Source: Calliphora vicina
Lineage: Eukaryota; Arthropoda; Insecta; Diptera; Calliphoridae
Direction: 5' to 3'
Length of the DNA: 64,000 bases
NCBI RefSeq assembly: GCF_958450345.1
Contig: NC_088782.1
Coordinates: forward strand, 68,104,501 to 68,168,500
Below are positions 11,440-22,880 of this stretch, one piece after another. Position numbers and translations under genes: made by a program. A model generated the notes under the pieces. The model searched no databases, had not been told where the DNA came from, and saw nothing but the letters and a program-made list of their open reading frames with translations. Position 1 is the stretch's first letter; each line of letters opens with the position of its first letter.

Positions 11440-12060
11440 AGTCATTCTTCAGCCATCCCTTTGTTTCAATGAAGGTGTGGATCTTACACAAATCTCCTCT
11501 GGATAGACAGGTTTTGTCAATAACTATTTGTTGATCATTGAATTCTACGTCTCAGTTCCCCAAATGCCGGTCAGTAACAAAGCTGATGTTCAAATTCAGA
11601 AGTGTCCAGTAATGACCACTATGAGGTTTCTTAGATTGATTCTAGTCAGATATATCGCAAATCGTGTACTCTGCTATCCATATTGAACCAGAACTTTCTG
11701 GTCTTTTTGCAAGTGCGTTCTCTCCCACATCTTTCTTTGGTATTTAAATCAAGTTTGTGTGATATCAGTTGTTTACTCATCAAGAGATGATTGTCAATAT
11801 CACGTATAAATTCGTTTGAATATATCGTGGTGGAGGCTTTCAGGAAAGTAAATCAACTCTGTTATTACCTTCTATGTCAGCGCGTCCAGGAATCCACACC
11901 AGGTAGCCGATGAAAGTCTCTCTATCTCCTCTAGAGACACCCGTTATTCTTGGAAAATTTTCGAAGTGATGTCCACATTATCTACAGATATAATGGCCAC
12001 TTACGACCTTGTAAAGTGATCCGTGACTGAATATCTGCGTGACATTCTCGGAAATATAGA
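11440..12060 (-). pseudogene. LINE RNase H and C-terminal relic
   Basis: On the minus strand near 11840-11910 the frame reads GYLVWIPGRADIEGNNRVD, the W-P-G-H-x-I-x-G-N-x-x-A-D block of LINE-type RNase H with two key residues altered. Further left come LRNLIVVITGHF and, near 11440-11520, DLCKIHTFIETKGWLKNDF, which resemble the C-terminal region of R1/LOA-type elements. It is separate from the Jockey fragment next to it because the two derive from different LINE groups. Multiple stops are present. Confidence 0.6.
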
Positions 12061-12199
12061 TATTCAGGTAATTTCAAATTTTGGAATGATCATAATTTCC
12101 ATGTTTCCATGATTTCGTGACATTTAGCTATATTTTAGTGGAGTTCGGGGCTATTTGTTTCGCCAAGATATCTGGAGGTAAATGTTTGAACATTTCTCT

Positions 12200-13060
12200 A
12201 TTTTGTGCTAACGCCTTCACCTTTCCCCAACTCTTGCCACTGCTATTTACTTCGGCCTCAATCTGCCTTCTCCATGTATGAGCTGGGCGTCCCTTTCTTC
12301 TTTTCCCTTGCGGGTTCCAGTTCTAGTGCTTTCGTTAGGCTGCCTTCTAAGGGTGTGGCCGATCCAACGCCATTTTCGTCTCCTTATCTCAAACGAAAGG
12401 ATTTGTTGATCTGTTTTTTCCCAGAGCGTGTAATTAGATATGGTTCACGGCCAGAATACAGAATTGGCTGACATCATCTATTTCGCTTACACCTATTGCA
12501 ATTAAATTCCGGGAGGTTGCATTTATACGTAAGGTTTTTGTCTTCATAACATTTATTCTCAAACCTGCTGATTCCGCTGCCAGCGTTACGCTTCGTATGT
12601 TCGCCGCGAGATCTGAGTGGCTGTGAGCCAGTAGACAAATATCGTCTGCGTAATCAAGATCGTTTAGGCGACCCTGCAATTCCCACAATATCCTCCTGCC
12701 GTTACCGAAGGCTCTTCCAAGGATCGTGTCCAGAACTATATTAAATAGAAGTGGTAACAGGACACATCCCTGTCGGACACCTATCGCAACTCTCACAGTT
12801 TCACTCAGCAATCTACCATGTTTTATCCTACAAGAGGCATTACGCTATAAGCTTTTCATAAGGCGTTTGGGAGCTATTCTCCTACATGCCAATGAACTCC
12901 AAATCAGATCGTGGTTTAGTTTATCGAAGGCCTTCTCAAAGTCTATGAAGTATAGATACAATGGTGAGCGCCACTCTACATATTGTGCTACAATAACACG
13001 TAGGCTGTCATCATAATCGCCATCATTTTCATAATACGTTCGAAACTGTTTTGGTATTTT
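12200..13060 (-). pseudogene. LINE reverse transcriptase relic
   Basis: Minus-strand frames give RVIVAQYVEWRSPLYLYFID with FEKAFDKLN (12890-13000), then RVAIGVRQGCVLLPLLFNIV and the catalytic LDYADDICLLAHS (about 12620-12670). After these come GLRINVMKTKTLRIN and, in another frame, IRRRKWRWIGHTLRR and GRPAHTWRRQIEAE near the 3' end. This order (palm with YADD, then the RRRKWRWIGH tail) matches the LINE at 36920-38740, though the sequences differ. The fingers and endonuclease are absent. The 440 bp to the right (13061-13502) contain nothing recognisable. Confidence 0.85.
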
Positions 13061-13502
13061 TCTTCTCCAAAGCTAACCTCCAAAACGCTGAATTGGTTTG
13101 ATAACAAAGATTAGTCCTAATCTACACCTTCACACTCGAAGTCTAAATAAAAACCTTTTAGTTATTTAAATTCTATCAAAATTAGCTTAATAATTTCGAT
13201 TAAAATGTGTTTTCCCGTAATTTTTCCCCATTAAAATGATAATAAAATATTCAAAAGTCTAAATTTTATGAAAAAAGTACCAAAAATAAATACAATTTTA
13301 ACCATAATTTTTTGAATAATACGATTTAAATGATGTACCAAAGAAGTACAAAAATACAGTTTTTAGCCATTTCTCCCTTAAAAGGTTTGAATTTCGAAAA
13401 ATTACCAAACACCTGTCTGTTTATTTTTTAAATGGTAAAAGTGATTTTTAAGGTTACCCGTTTTTACTCCCTAACTTTCGAAATTCCAAAAATCCTTTCT
13501 TA

Positions 13503-13983
13503 AGCTACGTTTTCGCATACACCGTAATCGGTACCGAAAACGAAATTCCATACATTTGCACCGAAAAAAAGTTCGTTTCAGAAATCGTCAACGAAAATTG
13601 GGAACGAAACGGCACCGATCAGTAACGAAAAACCTGTCATTTGGGGCCGGAACGAAAACAACTTCATGTAGGTTGTTTTCGGTGCTGTAGTAACGAAATT
13701 ATTTTAATTATTTTTTATTTCAAATTTAAAGCAAGTCCAAATGAATAAAAAAAATAAATTTTCTTTATTGGAAGAGGAAAAAATAATAGATTTTGTCAAA
13801 AATAATGAAATTCTATTTAATTTCCAATTGACAACTTAAAAAATAATTTCGTTTCTGTTTTATGCCGCAACTCACCCAACTGAAACGAAAACAATTTAGA
13901 AATGAGACGGTGACGAACTCCAACGATTTTCAGTTTCAGTTTTCGTTATCGGCGCCGATTACGGTGTATGCGGAAACCCAGCT
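13503..13983. mobile_element. PIF/Harbinger-type MITE (481 bp)
   Basis: A TTA target duplication flanks it (13500-13502 and 13984-13986), as expected for PIF/Harbinger elements (TWA). The ends are inverted repeats of about 30 bp sharing CGCATACACCGTAATCGG. CGAAAACGAAA-like motifs recur throughout both halves. A short start of a MADF-like protein survives in the middle (13741-13839), suggesting the element arose by deletion from an autonomous one. Confidence 0.85.
13741..13839 (+). pseudogene. MADF-like N-terminus inside the Harbinger MITE
   Basis: An ATG at 13741 opens a 32-codon frame with FSLLEEEKIIDFVKNNEIL followed by FNFQLTT and a stop. Spacing and composition resemble the first helix of MADF DNA-binding domains (E-x-x-x-hydrophobic-I-x-x-V-x-x-x-P-x-L-[YF]-[ND]). 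Harbinger elements normally carry a second, Myb/SANT/MADF-like gene besides the transposase. The reading stops after about one third of the domain. The similarity is short, so this could be chance. Confidence 0.45.
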
Positions 13984-15137
13984 TTAGTGGATCTATATAA
14001 GGAGAGCGGCATGTCTCTACCTTTTGGAGTTTGGTCTGGGCGATGTTGAACCAGTCAGTAACTCAGTAATGTTACTCTTTTATATACATATATAATCGTA
14101 GATAGAAGATAGATATATAGATACATGTATTAAGTTTGTAGATGCAATTTTCCGATTAACCTCGTACAAATAGTGTTGTTGTTATGACGTTTTTCTAATA
14201 CAATTTGATTGTGATTTATGTTTGGATTTGTTTTTAAGTTTGTTTTTCTTGTTCTTCTCGTAATTCTCTGCTATTGCTGTTACACTCTCTTACTCTTATT
14301 CTCGTTCTTCTTGTTAGTTTTTTCTTCATTTAACAGTTTTCTAGTGTTTTCTAGTGTTTGTTATTTTGTTATTGTTTACTATTTTTTGTTCAGTAAATAG
14401 TTGTTGTCAACTATTGTTTTTGTTTGAAGGTGTGTGTTTTGTTGTTATTGTTTTTTTGTTGTGTTTAGTCTTTAGCTGTTGACATCTTTACTATTGCTTT
14501 TGTTTTTATGTATTTCTTTATTCTTTATATCAAGGTGTTTGTTTTTGTCTTAATTTTTAATTTTTTGTTACTCAAACACTTGTTTTATCTGTCATCCATT
14601 GATCCGTCCGTCCGTCATACACTTGAACTTGTTTGCCAAAAGAAGTAAATACTACATATAATTATTATAATTATAATGATTTATATATTTATTTATTTAA
14701 ATTTTTGAATAGATGAAAAAAACATAAACACGTTAAAAAATGATTAACAGAACTTGATCTAAATTTAACACTTAGTTGAGAATTATTTAATACAGAGTGT
14801 TTCAAATGGGAAATGTTATTTTAATCCAAAGTTAATAAACGTTGTTCAACAACACATTAATATATGATAACACATTAATGCCTGATATTATTATTATTAC
14901 ATTTAGAAAGTGATAATTATGATATTAAATATTTTTGAACTTTGTCTCATTTTCATAATTTTCGATCTACATACCTAAAAATAATCAAAATAAAGAATTT
15001 CCAAAAATTAATGAATTACCATCGTCAATAAATATTTTGAAATGTTCTCAATCCACTATAACAAATTTTCAAAAAGATATATCTGTAACCTTAGAAATCT
15101 ATTTGAAAACTACTCAAAGATCTGAATATAAAAAATA
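13984..15137. other. T-rich non-coding DNA
   Basis: CTATATAAGGAGAGCGG at 13991 looks like a TATA box, but no transcript or open frame follows. The stretch at 14210-14600 is T-rich low complexity with TTGTT runs. The rest is unremarkable A/T-rich sequence. Confidence 0.4.
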
Positions 15138-16070
15138 TTATTGGATGTATGATTTTAAAATGCCGGATTTTTTGTTTTTTTTTAGCTTTTATTTTAAAAC
15201 CTTTGTACAATATACAATTTATTAAAAGTATTGGCAACATATGGATTCTGAGCCAAAAGAATCTTTTGAGGCCATGAACGAATCAAGTCAATATCGGATA
15301 CTCTGTTCCAAAGTGAAGAAGCGTTTCCCAGAAAGAGCGTTCTGCTTCAACGAAACAAATAGTAGTCGGATGGAGCACGGCCTGGACTATAAAGTGGGTG
15401 AGGTAAAACTTTCCAGCCACTTCATTTTAAATTGTTTTTAACTGGTATAGAAACATGTGTCCGAGGGTTGTTATGACGGAATATTACAGTTTCATATCAG
15501 GGCCTTTTTCGGCATCGCTTCAAACAAATCAGTTGTTTTCGGTACAGGTTCCCTGTGATAGTCTGGCCAGACCATGGATATTTGACTTTGGTGTCGATTC
15601 GGCTGGTTGGCCGGGCTTCATATACGATCTCTTACGCTTCAGGTTATCGTAATGGATCCATTTTTCATCGCAAGTAATGATTTGGTGCAAAAATGATTTT
15701 CTTTTATAGCGCGCTATAAATGAAATGATGCTTAAACGCTACAGCGTTCAAGCATAATTTCGGACATGTAAAATTGTCTTTCAAGGTTATTGGCTTCAAT
15801 TCGTATGGTACTCAATTTCCCTGCTTTTGAATGAATCCTGCTGCTCGCAATCTTAAAAATTTGCATGGAGTAATGCCTTCAGTTCTTTGTTCGTCTGCGC
15901 GATATTTTTCTTTTGTGTCAAAATCACCATTTCTGAACCGCACAAAACATCGCTCGCACTTTGAAACTGATAGAACACATTCACCATAAGCTTTGGTGAG
16001 CAATCAGTGTGCTACAGCGGCAACTTTTTTCAAATTAAAGAACAAAATTCGACATTTTCGAAGCTAAAAA
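15138..16070 (-). pseudogene. Mariner transposase relic, copy 1
   Basis: The left end TATTGGATGTATGATTTTAA is the degraded terminus shared with the mariner copies at 20805, 29698, 47068 and 53874. Minus-strand frames contain HTH-region remnants (about 15780-16000; FIQKQGN at the end of one frame), and around 15620-15700 the block encoding CDEKWIH with RKRSY. That block carries the first catalytic Asp of mariner transposases. The DNA between about 15480 and 15580 corresponds to the C-terminal third. There are frameshifts, stops and a deletion of the IWW region. Confidence 0.8.
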
Positions 16071-16625
16071 ATAACTTTGTTGTTTATAATGTATATAATG
16101 TTCAATAACACTGTGTGTAATTTTTAAAGTTATGGAAATACAACCATATACGACATCACTACGTGATAAAATATCAAAAAAAAGAGACCTGTGTCTCCTA
16201 GTTTTGCCCAAAGTCATGCACTTGCCTCGGTGTCATTTTTGCAAAAAAGTGATCATTGCTCAGACTCATACCTTGCAAATCAATCGAAATTTTGATTTAC
16301 TCTCTGAGACAAAGTTGAAGCTCTTGTCATAAAGAACAAAAATTAAAGAACTTTATCTTCAAGATCAAATTAGCAAAAAACTTTAATTTTTTTCCTTTTT
16401 CCCCTGTTCAGGTCCATAGGTAGCAAACCGTTAAAAATTCAAGGAAACAATTAACTACAAAAATGTACCTAAGATCTCAATTAACAACTTTCTAGAACAT
16501 ATGAACATCCTAGGAATGATTCTTAACACCGTTTAGGTAGCCGCAAAAGTGATAAATTTCCGGAAATTTATTTAATTTCATTGGGTTTTTCTTAATTTCA
16601 TTTGTTTTTGCTTAAGCATGCCTCA
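16071..16625. other. No recognised feature
   Basis: A/T-rich spacer; one 66-codon frame at 16132-16332 has no recognisable similarity and no supporting context. Confidence 0.5.
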
Positions 16626-16797
16626 AGGCACTCCTCACAAAATGCTAATAAATGCAAATATAACTGATATTTCATTTCAAAAACTTTGAAAGCTTTTTAA
16701 AATAATTTAAGTATATTTTTTAGCAACTGTTACGTGAGTTTTTGAAATACAAAATCAGTTATATTTGCATTTATTGGCATTTTTGCGATGAGTGCCT
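16626..16797. mobile_element. Short MITE (172 bp)
   Basis: Inverted arms of about 55 bp share AATAAATGCAAATATAACTG and open with AGGCACTC on both sides. TCA at 16623-16625 and 16798-16800 is a possible 3-bp target duplication. It is almost all hairpin, with a loop of about 60 bp and no coding capacity. Confidence 0.75.
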
Positions 16798-16841
16798 TCA
16801 ACATAGAGATACTATGCTATCTATTACAAAAATAATAAAAA

Positions 16842-16915
16842 AAACAAGTAAGATAGTATGGTCGGTCAAGCCCGACCATCTAATATCCTACACTAAGTAA
16901 ATGAGCAAAAATATT
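16842..16915 (-). mobile_element. Helitron-like repeat, family B fragment
   Basis: This is the 3' end of family B in reverse: AACAAGTAAG, then the hairpin ATGGTCGGTC-AAGC-CCGACCAT, then AATATCCTACACTAAGTAAA. It stops at about 16915, just before the CAGGGAAACC terminus of the next element, so most of the copy is lost. Confidence 0.75.
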
Positions 16916-16924
16916 CGTTATAAC

Positions 16925-17300
16925 CAGGGAAACCGGAAATATGCTCTAAAAAAAGCGTTTTATTTATATAAATAAAAAGTTAAAAAGTATAATTTTTAAC
17001 CAAAAAAATACTTTTATTTAAAAAAATCAATACAATTCGTTTCTAAAAAGGTAAAGTAACATAAAATAAAGAAAAATAACATGAACTAAAACAAGTATAA
17101 CAAAAAATAAATACAACATAAAAACAATGAGCTATGAAAAGGCCTTCTTCAATTAAGGTTATTATTGCAATAAATTACAAAATATTGACTTACATTTTCA
17201 AATAAAAATCGTTGTCTATTGGATCTGAAAACCTTTTTATACATACATAAAATGTTTTTTCGACATCAACTGAAGTTATAGGAGCAAATTTAAAAGACAA
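16925..17300 (+). mobile_element. hAT terminus related to the element at 46621
   Basis: It starts CAGGGAAACCGGAAATATGC and continues with AAAAAATCAATACAATTCGT near 17025, matching the left end of the hAT at 46621-50646 (CAGGGAAACCGAAA, then AAAAATCAATACAATTTC). The right terminus was not found, so this is a solitary or truncated end. It fades before 17300. Confidence 0.55.
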
Positions 17301-17301
17301 T

Positions 17302-17912
17302 GGCCCATAATCATAGTCAAACACTAAAGTCGGTTCTTTTTAAAAACAACTTTAAAATAAAAACCTGCTTTTTATTAATTTGCAATCATAGTCAAAATTA
17401 AAGTATGTTTTAAATTGAACCGACTTTAACTGGGTGCCACCGCAAATGTAGAAAATGTTTTCATACAATATACAACAAAATACATACAAGTGGCAACGCT
17501 GAACAGCTGACCTACAAAGTTAAAAAAAAAACAAAAAAAGTAAACAATAAAAGTAACCGGGACAACTAAAGAAAAAAAGTTGTGGAGAAATGAAATATAT
17601 AAGATGAATATCATAATTAGATTATTTTGGTACTAATTTTATTGATAACTGTTCAATAATTTCAAAATCTCTACCAATATCTTGTAACTTAAACATTTTT
17701 TACATTCTGCCGAACTTTTTTACTTGGTGAAGAACAGCTGATGCTGTTGTTAAACGAGTTAATAACAGCTTCAGCTAGTTTTATATTTAAAGTCGACTTC
17801 AACGTCAGAAGTATACTTTAACTTGTCTATGATAGACCTAAAGTCTACTCTTGAGTAAAGTCGAGTTTAATTCTCTTAAAGTATTCTTTATTTCTGACTA
17901 TGATTATGGGCC
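17302..17912. mobile_element. MITE with GGCCCATAATCATAG ends (611 bp)
   Basis: Left GGCCCATAATCATAGTCA and right TGACTATGATTATGGGCC are exact inverted complements over 18 bp. AAT sits directly outside both ends (a possible 3-bp duplication). The terminal motif recurs inside near 17386 (CAATCATAGTCAAAATTAAA). The words TTAAAGT and its complement recur in both halves. There is no open frame, and the superfamily is not assigned. Confidence 0.8.
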
Positions 17913-17999
17913 AATATTTCTTTAACACTTAGAACGGTTAAGTTTGAATTAGAACTTAAATTTGATATTTAGATGGCGCTATTATTAAAATAGTGCTTA

Positions 18000-18850
18000 T
18001 TTTATATTAAAAAAAGCCATCTACCAAAAAATTTGTATAAATTTTCTTAATGTGACTGAGTCAGAACCAATGACTTGTGTTCAATAAAATATGAAGAAAA
18101 TTTATACAAACTCAATTTTTGAAGTTTGGCATTCTAAATAGCAAGTTGTAAAAACATTTGTCAAAACATGAAAGGAAATCTAGGTTTAGAACATGCGGCC
18201 CAAAGTTGAAATTTTGATAAAAAATAGGTCATATTCCGAAGGATGTAGGCGCGACATTTTCAAAATATGGGACATGTTTTTTATACCAAAAAGTTCTCCG
18301 TAAGGATACCTTATAGAAAAATATAAAATTCTTATATGTTCTTAAAGAAAGTTTTTTTTAATAAAAAAACAGCAAAACTCAACTATTTTTTGAATATTTA
18401 AATTGAAAATCGTTTATTTTTGAATCCTGAATTGATATTGCTCTGAAATCATTTGTATGATATTTGCAGTTTTATTGTCTAACTAACCGAGTCCATTCGG
18501 TCAAAAATTACGGCCTATATTTTTAAAAATGCGGAAATTTTAAAATTTCAATTTTGAAATGCTTATAATTCGGAAATTGAAATAGCACATTCAAGCATGT
18601 TTTTTCAAGACCTAGCCGAGCGCTTTCCAAAAATATAAAAATCTTTGAAGTCGGATGGGAAACAAAAAAATTGCACGTGTTAAATGCCCCCATAGCGCCG
18701 CCCCTGGATTATTTGTAGGGCCCATTTTAATAACTTAAACTCGAATACTCCTTGGCTACGCCCACGTCAAATTGTATCCCGATCGGACCTGCCGTTTAGA
18801 AATGCCAGATTTATTTCCAAAAAATTTTGATTCTGCCCCACTGTGCATTG
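18000..18850. repeat. Relic related to the long element at 34577-35990
   Basis: The block around 18690-18845 (CCCATTTTAATAACTTAAAC, then TCGATTTAGAAGTT-like GCCGTTTAGAAATGCCAGATT, then CCCACTGTG) parallels 35680-35820 (GGGCCCATGAGG, AACTTAAACTCGACAACAC, CCATTTAGAAGTTACAGATT, ACCACTGTG). Inverted ends were not found here. It is an old, truncated member of that family. Confidence 0.5.
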
Positions 18851-18973
18851 GAGTCCTTTTTAGATTTTGAATACTTTAATAGTTTCGTTAAGCTCATTTC
18901 AGAAATGTCTTCAGTTTCGTCTATTACAATGTCGTCCTCCGGCTCATTCTGACAAAGTCCATCATAGAACATT
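18811..18973 (-). other. Exon-like open reading segment, unrecognised
   Basis: On the minus strand a good acceptor (a run CTTTTTTTCTAG ending at 18974) is followed at once by an ATG and an open frame: MFYDGLCQNEPEDDIVIDE, then TEDISEMSLTKLLKYSKSK, then QWGRIKIFWK and a stop at 18811. The acidic block and the position directly after an acceptor look like the last exon of a spliced gene. It overlaps a transposon relic, so it is more likely the 3' exon of an element's gene than a host gene. No similarity is recognised. Confidence 0.3.
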
Positions 18974-20804
18974 CTAGAAAAAAAGTTTCAGATTTTATTC
19001 TATATTTCAAAAAGCTACTGCTAGAAGGGTATATTCACGAGTTAAGATATAAAATGTGTGTGTTTAAAACTATATTTCTATATAAAGTACAAAAAAAAGA
19101 AATTATGGATAATCGGTTAATCGACACAAATTAATCGGTATATTTGTTATTTGAAAATCGTCAATTTTAAATTATTCAAACAGTTAACCGACAAAAAATA
19201 ATCGGTTAACCTATTAACGGTTAATATGCCATAATTAAAAATAAATTATTTTGATACTAAATCGATTTATTTGTTCCTGTATCAAACCTGATTTATCAAC
19301 AATTTACTTTCCCGTAATTACACTCTTTCTCATTTGACAATCTTTGAAGCCTACGGTCATCTTATTAAGTAATTTATAAATTTGTTTTGGATGTGAAAAA
19401 AACATTTTAGTACTTTTAATCTGAAAATAGTATTCTTTTGATTTTAGTTAGTACCATTTAAATATTATAAAATTTGCCTTGGCTGCTTTGAAAACTTGAC
19501 CATCTCTCTCTTCACCTATTTTCTAATCGTTGGCGCTGTTAAATTCGAATAATTTATAACATATTTATTTATTAATTGTACTAAATATGTAGTACCTGTT
19601 ATGCATACTTTATTTTCCGTCCTTAACAATCATACGCCACCGTGTTTCTGTTTCCCAACAATCATTGAAATATTAATCATACGTCTTGGTTACAGTGTAC
19701 TGGGTTTGTGTTAATTTTAACAGATGTTTATTTAGTTTTCCAAAAATGAAGCACCAAACAAAGAAATTGATTCAAAATTGAATAAAACCATATAAACAAA
19801 CGTTAAAACAAAAACACAAAGGAGAACAAAAAAATAAGAAAAAACAATAAAGAAACAACCGCAATTTAGTAAAATTTCAATGACTGATTGTGTCATAAAC
19901 ACGCAGCATATTTTTTGAATTAGTCTGTTTGTTGCCACTTCTTCTTTCGAATGGTGTTGCAGACGTACGTTTCACGTACATATGTTTTATTTTCCATCGA
20001 CTTAATGCCGCTGCTGATGATGATGACAATGATTAACGCTCTAATATTTTTAGTTTTTCCTCCAACTTCTTTTTGTTATTTTATTATATTTTCTTTTCTA
20101 GTCATCTCTCTCTCTTTTTCTTTTCTAGAATTTCCATGTTTTCTTTTTTTAGTTTTCTAACACACTCATGTTTCCAGCTGTAAACTAAACATTTGCTTAT
20201 TTGTTTGTAGGTTTGTAGTTAAGTGTGTTTGACATCAATAATGTACAAGGGTTGTTTCATAAATTATTATTAAGCTGACCATGAACTGTGTGTTTTTTTA
20301 AATGCATGTGTTTTTGGTTTCTTTATTTTTATTTTCTGATTGTTGTAGTTTTAAGGTGTATTAAATAAGTAGTGGGCAATATTGTAATACAAATCATTGA
20401 AAAAAATATAATATATTAACATTAATGAATAATTCGTTAGCTTAATAAGCAAACGTGCTAAGTGCCTTTTCACAATATTTACAGGAGACTCAAATCTGTG
20501 GTTTTAAATTTTTTAAAATCTGTTAATGTAGTTCAATGCCTTATTTGGTATGATAAATAATCACAGTTTAGAAGAAGAGCTTTGGCGACTTGTAAGTGAT
20601 TTTTTTGAACTTTGCACTTTGTTTTCTTATAAAATTGTTTCCATATTTTTGTTATTTGTTTTAATGTCTCTATTGTACCTAAAGATGCTCTCAAAAGGTA
20701 ATGGAGCAACGTTTTTGATATCAACAGTCGAGATGATAATAAATTTCAAAATTATCCAATATTTCCTCAAATTAATAATTTATGTTTTTTTCTTAAAATT
20801 ATTA
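18974..20804. other. A/T-rich DNA without a recognised gene
   Basis: AATCGGTTAA-like motifs cluster at 19120-19230 (TAATCGGTTAATCGAC, AACAGTTAACCGAC, AATCGGTTAACC) and may be a hAT subterminal relic. The stretches at 19730-20160 and 20230-20480 are T-rich low complexity. The frame opening at 20550 is hydrophobic because of T-rich DNA and runs into the mariner end, so I do not call it. Confidence 0.4.
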
Positions 20805-22380
20805 TATTGGGAGTACGTTTTAAAAATGCGGGATTTTTTAAAATTTTTAACTTTTATTTTGAAACATTTGTACAATATAAATTTATTAAAATTATTAGCC
20901 ATTGTTAGATATGACCTTTTCCCATCTTTCTGGCTCCGAGCCAAAAGAACTGTTTATCTTTTCAGGCCGAGAACGAAACAATCCAAAGTGAAGTGTATCC
21001 CAGAGAGAGCAGTCTATATCGATGGAAACAAATAGTAGTCGGACGGTGCAAGGTCTGCACTATAAAGCGGGTGAAGCAAAACTTCCCAACCACTTCATTC
21101 TAAATACTTTTTAACAGGTATTGCTACATGTGGACGAGCGTTGTCATGATAGAATATTACATGTTCCCATGCAACAACACGAAAAGATTGATAGTAAACT
21201 ATCTGAATGGCAGGCAGTCGTTCGTGGAGTTTAGAGACAAGTGCTCAAAACCCCGTAGAGTCAAACAAGGAGTCCCTCAGGGCGGGGTCCTGTCGCCGCT
21301 CCTGTTTAACTTCTACCTTTCTAAACTTCCGCTGCCCCCACAGGGCGTTTAGGTAATGACATATGCGGACGACTGCACTATATTGGCAACAGGTCACAAC
21401 GTTGCAGAGCTTTGCGGTATGGTAAATGTTTATCTCAATGAAACGAAGTCATCGGCAACACTCTTCACCACCTGGTCGAAGAAGGTAAAACTCAACTTAG
21501 CCATCATGGTTGATGGCGTACAAATTCCGACAGTGAACCACCCGAAAATCTTGGGTGTCACTTTTGATAGCCTTTTTAACTCCTCAGCACACGCCACTGC
21601 AATCACGCATAAACTGCGAAATAGGAACAAGGTCCTCAAAGCACTAGCCGGCAGTACTTGGGGTATGGACAAAGAAACCTTGCTTGCTACCTACAAGACG
21701 ATTGGTCGGTCAGTGGGCAACTATGCTGCTCCAGTGTGGTCGCTGTCAAAACGCAGCCTCGATAGCAAACGCCGAGAAGATTCTGCCGCGTAACACAAGA
21801 GTCGTTCTGGCACAACTTAGGTCAGGATGGAGCAACAGGCTTATGGTCAGGGTCCTCATGCCACCCCTCACATATTCAACTGTTCAGCCAACTCAGACTT
21901 ATGGACTCATCCTGTTGAAGTAGCACAATTTTTGGGACTTGAACAATATGCAAAACCCCCTGATTGAATATTGTAATTGTTTATGCTGCTACAACAACAT
22001 GTTCCCAGTTATGGTGTGGTCAGATTTCAGCAGCTTATAATAGATACGACTTTCTTGCTCCCACCAAATACAGAGCATTATCTTAGCGTCATGGAAATTT
22101 GGCTTTGACGTCGATTTAGCTGGTTGGCCTGGCTTCACATACGATCTCTTACGCTTCGGGTTATTGTAATGGATCCATTTTTCTTCGCAAGTAATGATTC
22201 GGTGCAAAAATGATTTTCTTTCATAGCGTTCGGACTTGTAAAATCGTTTTTCAATATCTCTCGATTTCAATTCGTATGGTACCCAATATCCCTGCTTTTG
22301 GATGAATCCTGCTGCTCGCAAACGTTTTGAAATTGCTGCTTGAGTAGCTCCGAATGATTTTGCAAGCTCCGGATGAGTTC
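20805..22380 (-). pseudogene. Mariner transposase relic, copy 2 (split by a LINE)
   Basis: The terminus TATTGGGAGTACG is at 20805. Mariner sequence runs to 21169, is interrupted by the LINE at 21170-21996, and resumes to about 22380. From 22321 leftward the minus strand encodes MRAAGFIQKQGYWVPYELK, the helix-turn-helix/linker end, then RIITCDEKWIHYNNPKRKRS with the first catalytic Asp, then AKIMLCIWWEQESRIYYKLL. This is the best-preserved central domain among the mariner copies here (110 codons open). The C-terminal third lies beyond the LINE in broken frames. Confidence 0.88.
21170..21996 (+). mobile_element. 5'-truncated LINE with 11-bp target duplication
   Basis: ACATGTTCCCA is present at 21159-21169 and again at 21997-22007. 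The insert encodes the last part of a reverse transcriptase: KQGVPQGGVLSPLLFNFYLS, then after a stop the catalytic TYADDCTILATGHN, then HPKILGVTFDSLFNSSAHA and KETLLATYKTIGRSVGNYAA. It ends with a C-terminal stretch (NSDLWTHPVEVAQFLGLEQ), a stop and a short tail GCTGCTACAACAACA. Internal deletions remove parts of the thumb region. It is the same family as 4350-5868 and younger than the mariner it hit. Confidence 0.92.
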
Positions 22381-22419
22381 ATGTAATATAAACACTGGTC
22401 CAAATTTGTACTTGCAGTA

Positions 22420-22880
22420 AACCTGCTATTAAATCCCTCTTTGGTGTCTTGTTATTCGAGTCTGCCCAGCTCAGACGGTCTAGTTGGACAAATTCATCGG
22501 TATCGCGGCTTACATTGCCCGTTTACGAACATCATAGTTCAACAACCCTTACGGGGATATCACGGGCTCGGCAACGATAGCACTACTTAACTGAAGGGGA
22601 TACTAGGAAATTGAACACTCCCTATAACGACTACTGCAGAAGCTGTTATGACTGAGGAAACGGTTGAGCACCTCTGACAATGGGTAGTCCTTTTATGCAC
22701 GGTTTAGCGGATCTATCGAGAGTAGATCTATCGGGTTGGTTCGTCATCGAACACCTTTCTGACATGTGAAGGACCTTTATGAGGACCTGAACATAATCCT
22801 TTAGGGTATCTCAATGGGACCAATTCATAGACCCAAGTGAGCTGGTATATTCAGGTGCCTTTATAACCTAACATAACATT
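22420..22880 (+). pseudogene. LINE C-terminal zinc-knuckle relic
   Basis: Read across frames, 22600-22740 gives PYNDYCRSCYD, EETVEHL and ADLSRVDLSGWFV. This is the C-x2-C...H-x-C C-terminal region of LOA/R1-type elements with the final Cys lost. The 3' end reads CTCAATGGGACC, then GTGAGCTGG, then CCTTTATAACCTAACATAAC, a familiar LINE 3'-UTR pattern. No frame is open for long. Confidence 0.6.

Noticed and set aside
12726..13016. 96-codon + strand frame
   Set aside because: It is the complement of the LINE reverse transcriptase on the minus strand.
13984..14060. TATA-like promoter CTATATAAGG
   Set aside because: No downstream transcript, open frame or initiator; A/T-rich DNA yields such matches often.
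20550..21035. 161-codon open frame with a hydrophobic N-terminus
   Set aside because: The hydrophobicity comes from T-rich DNA; the frame runs into the terminal region of a mariner on the other strand and has no recognisable family.
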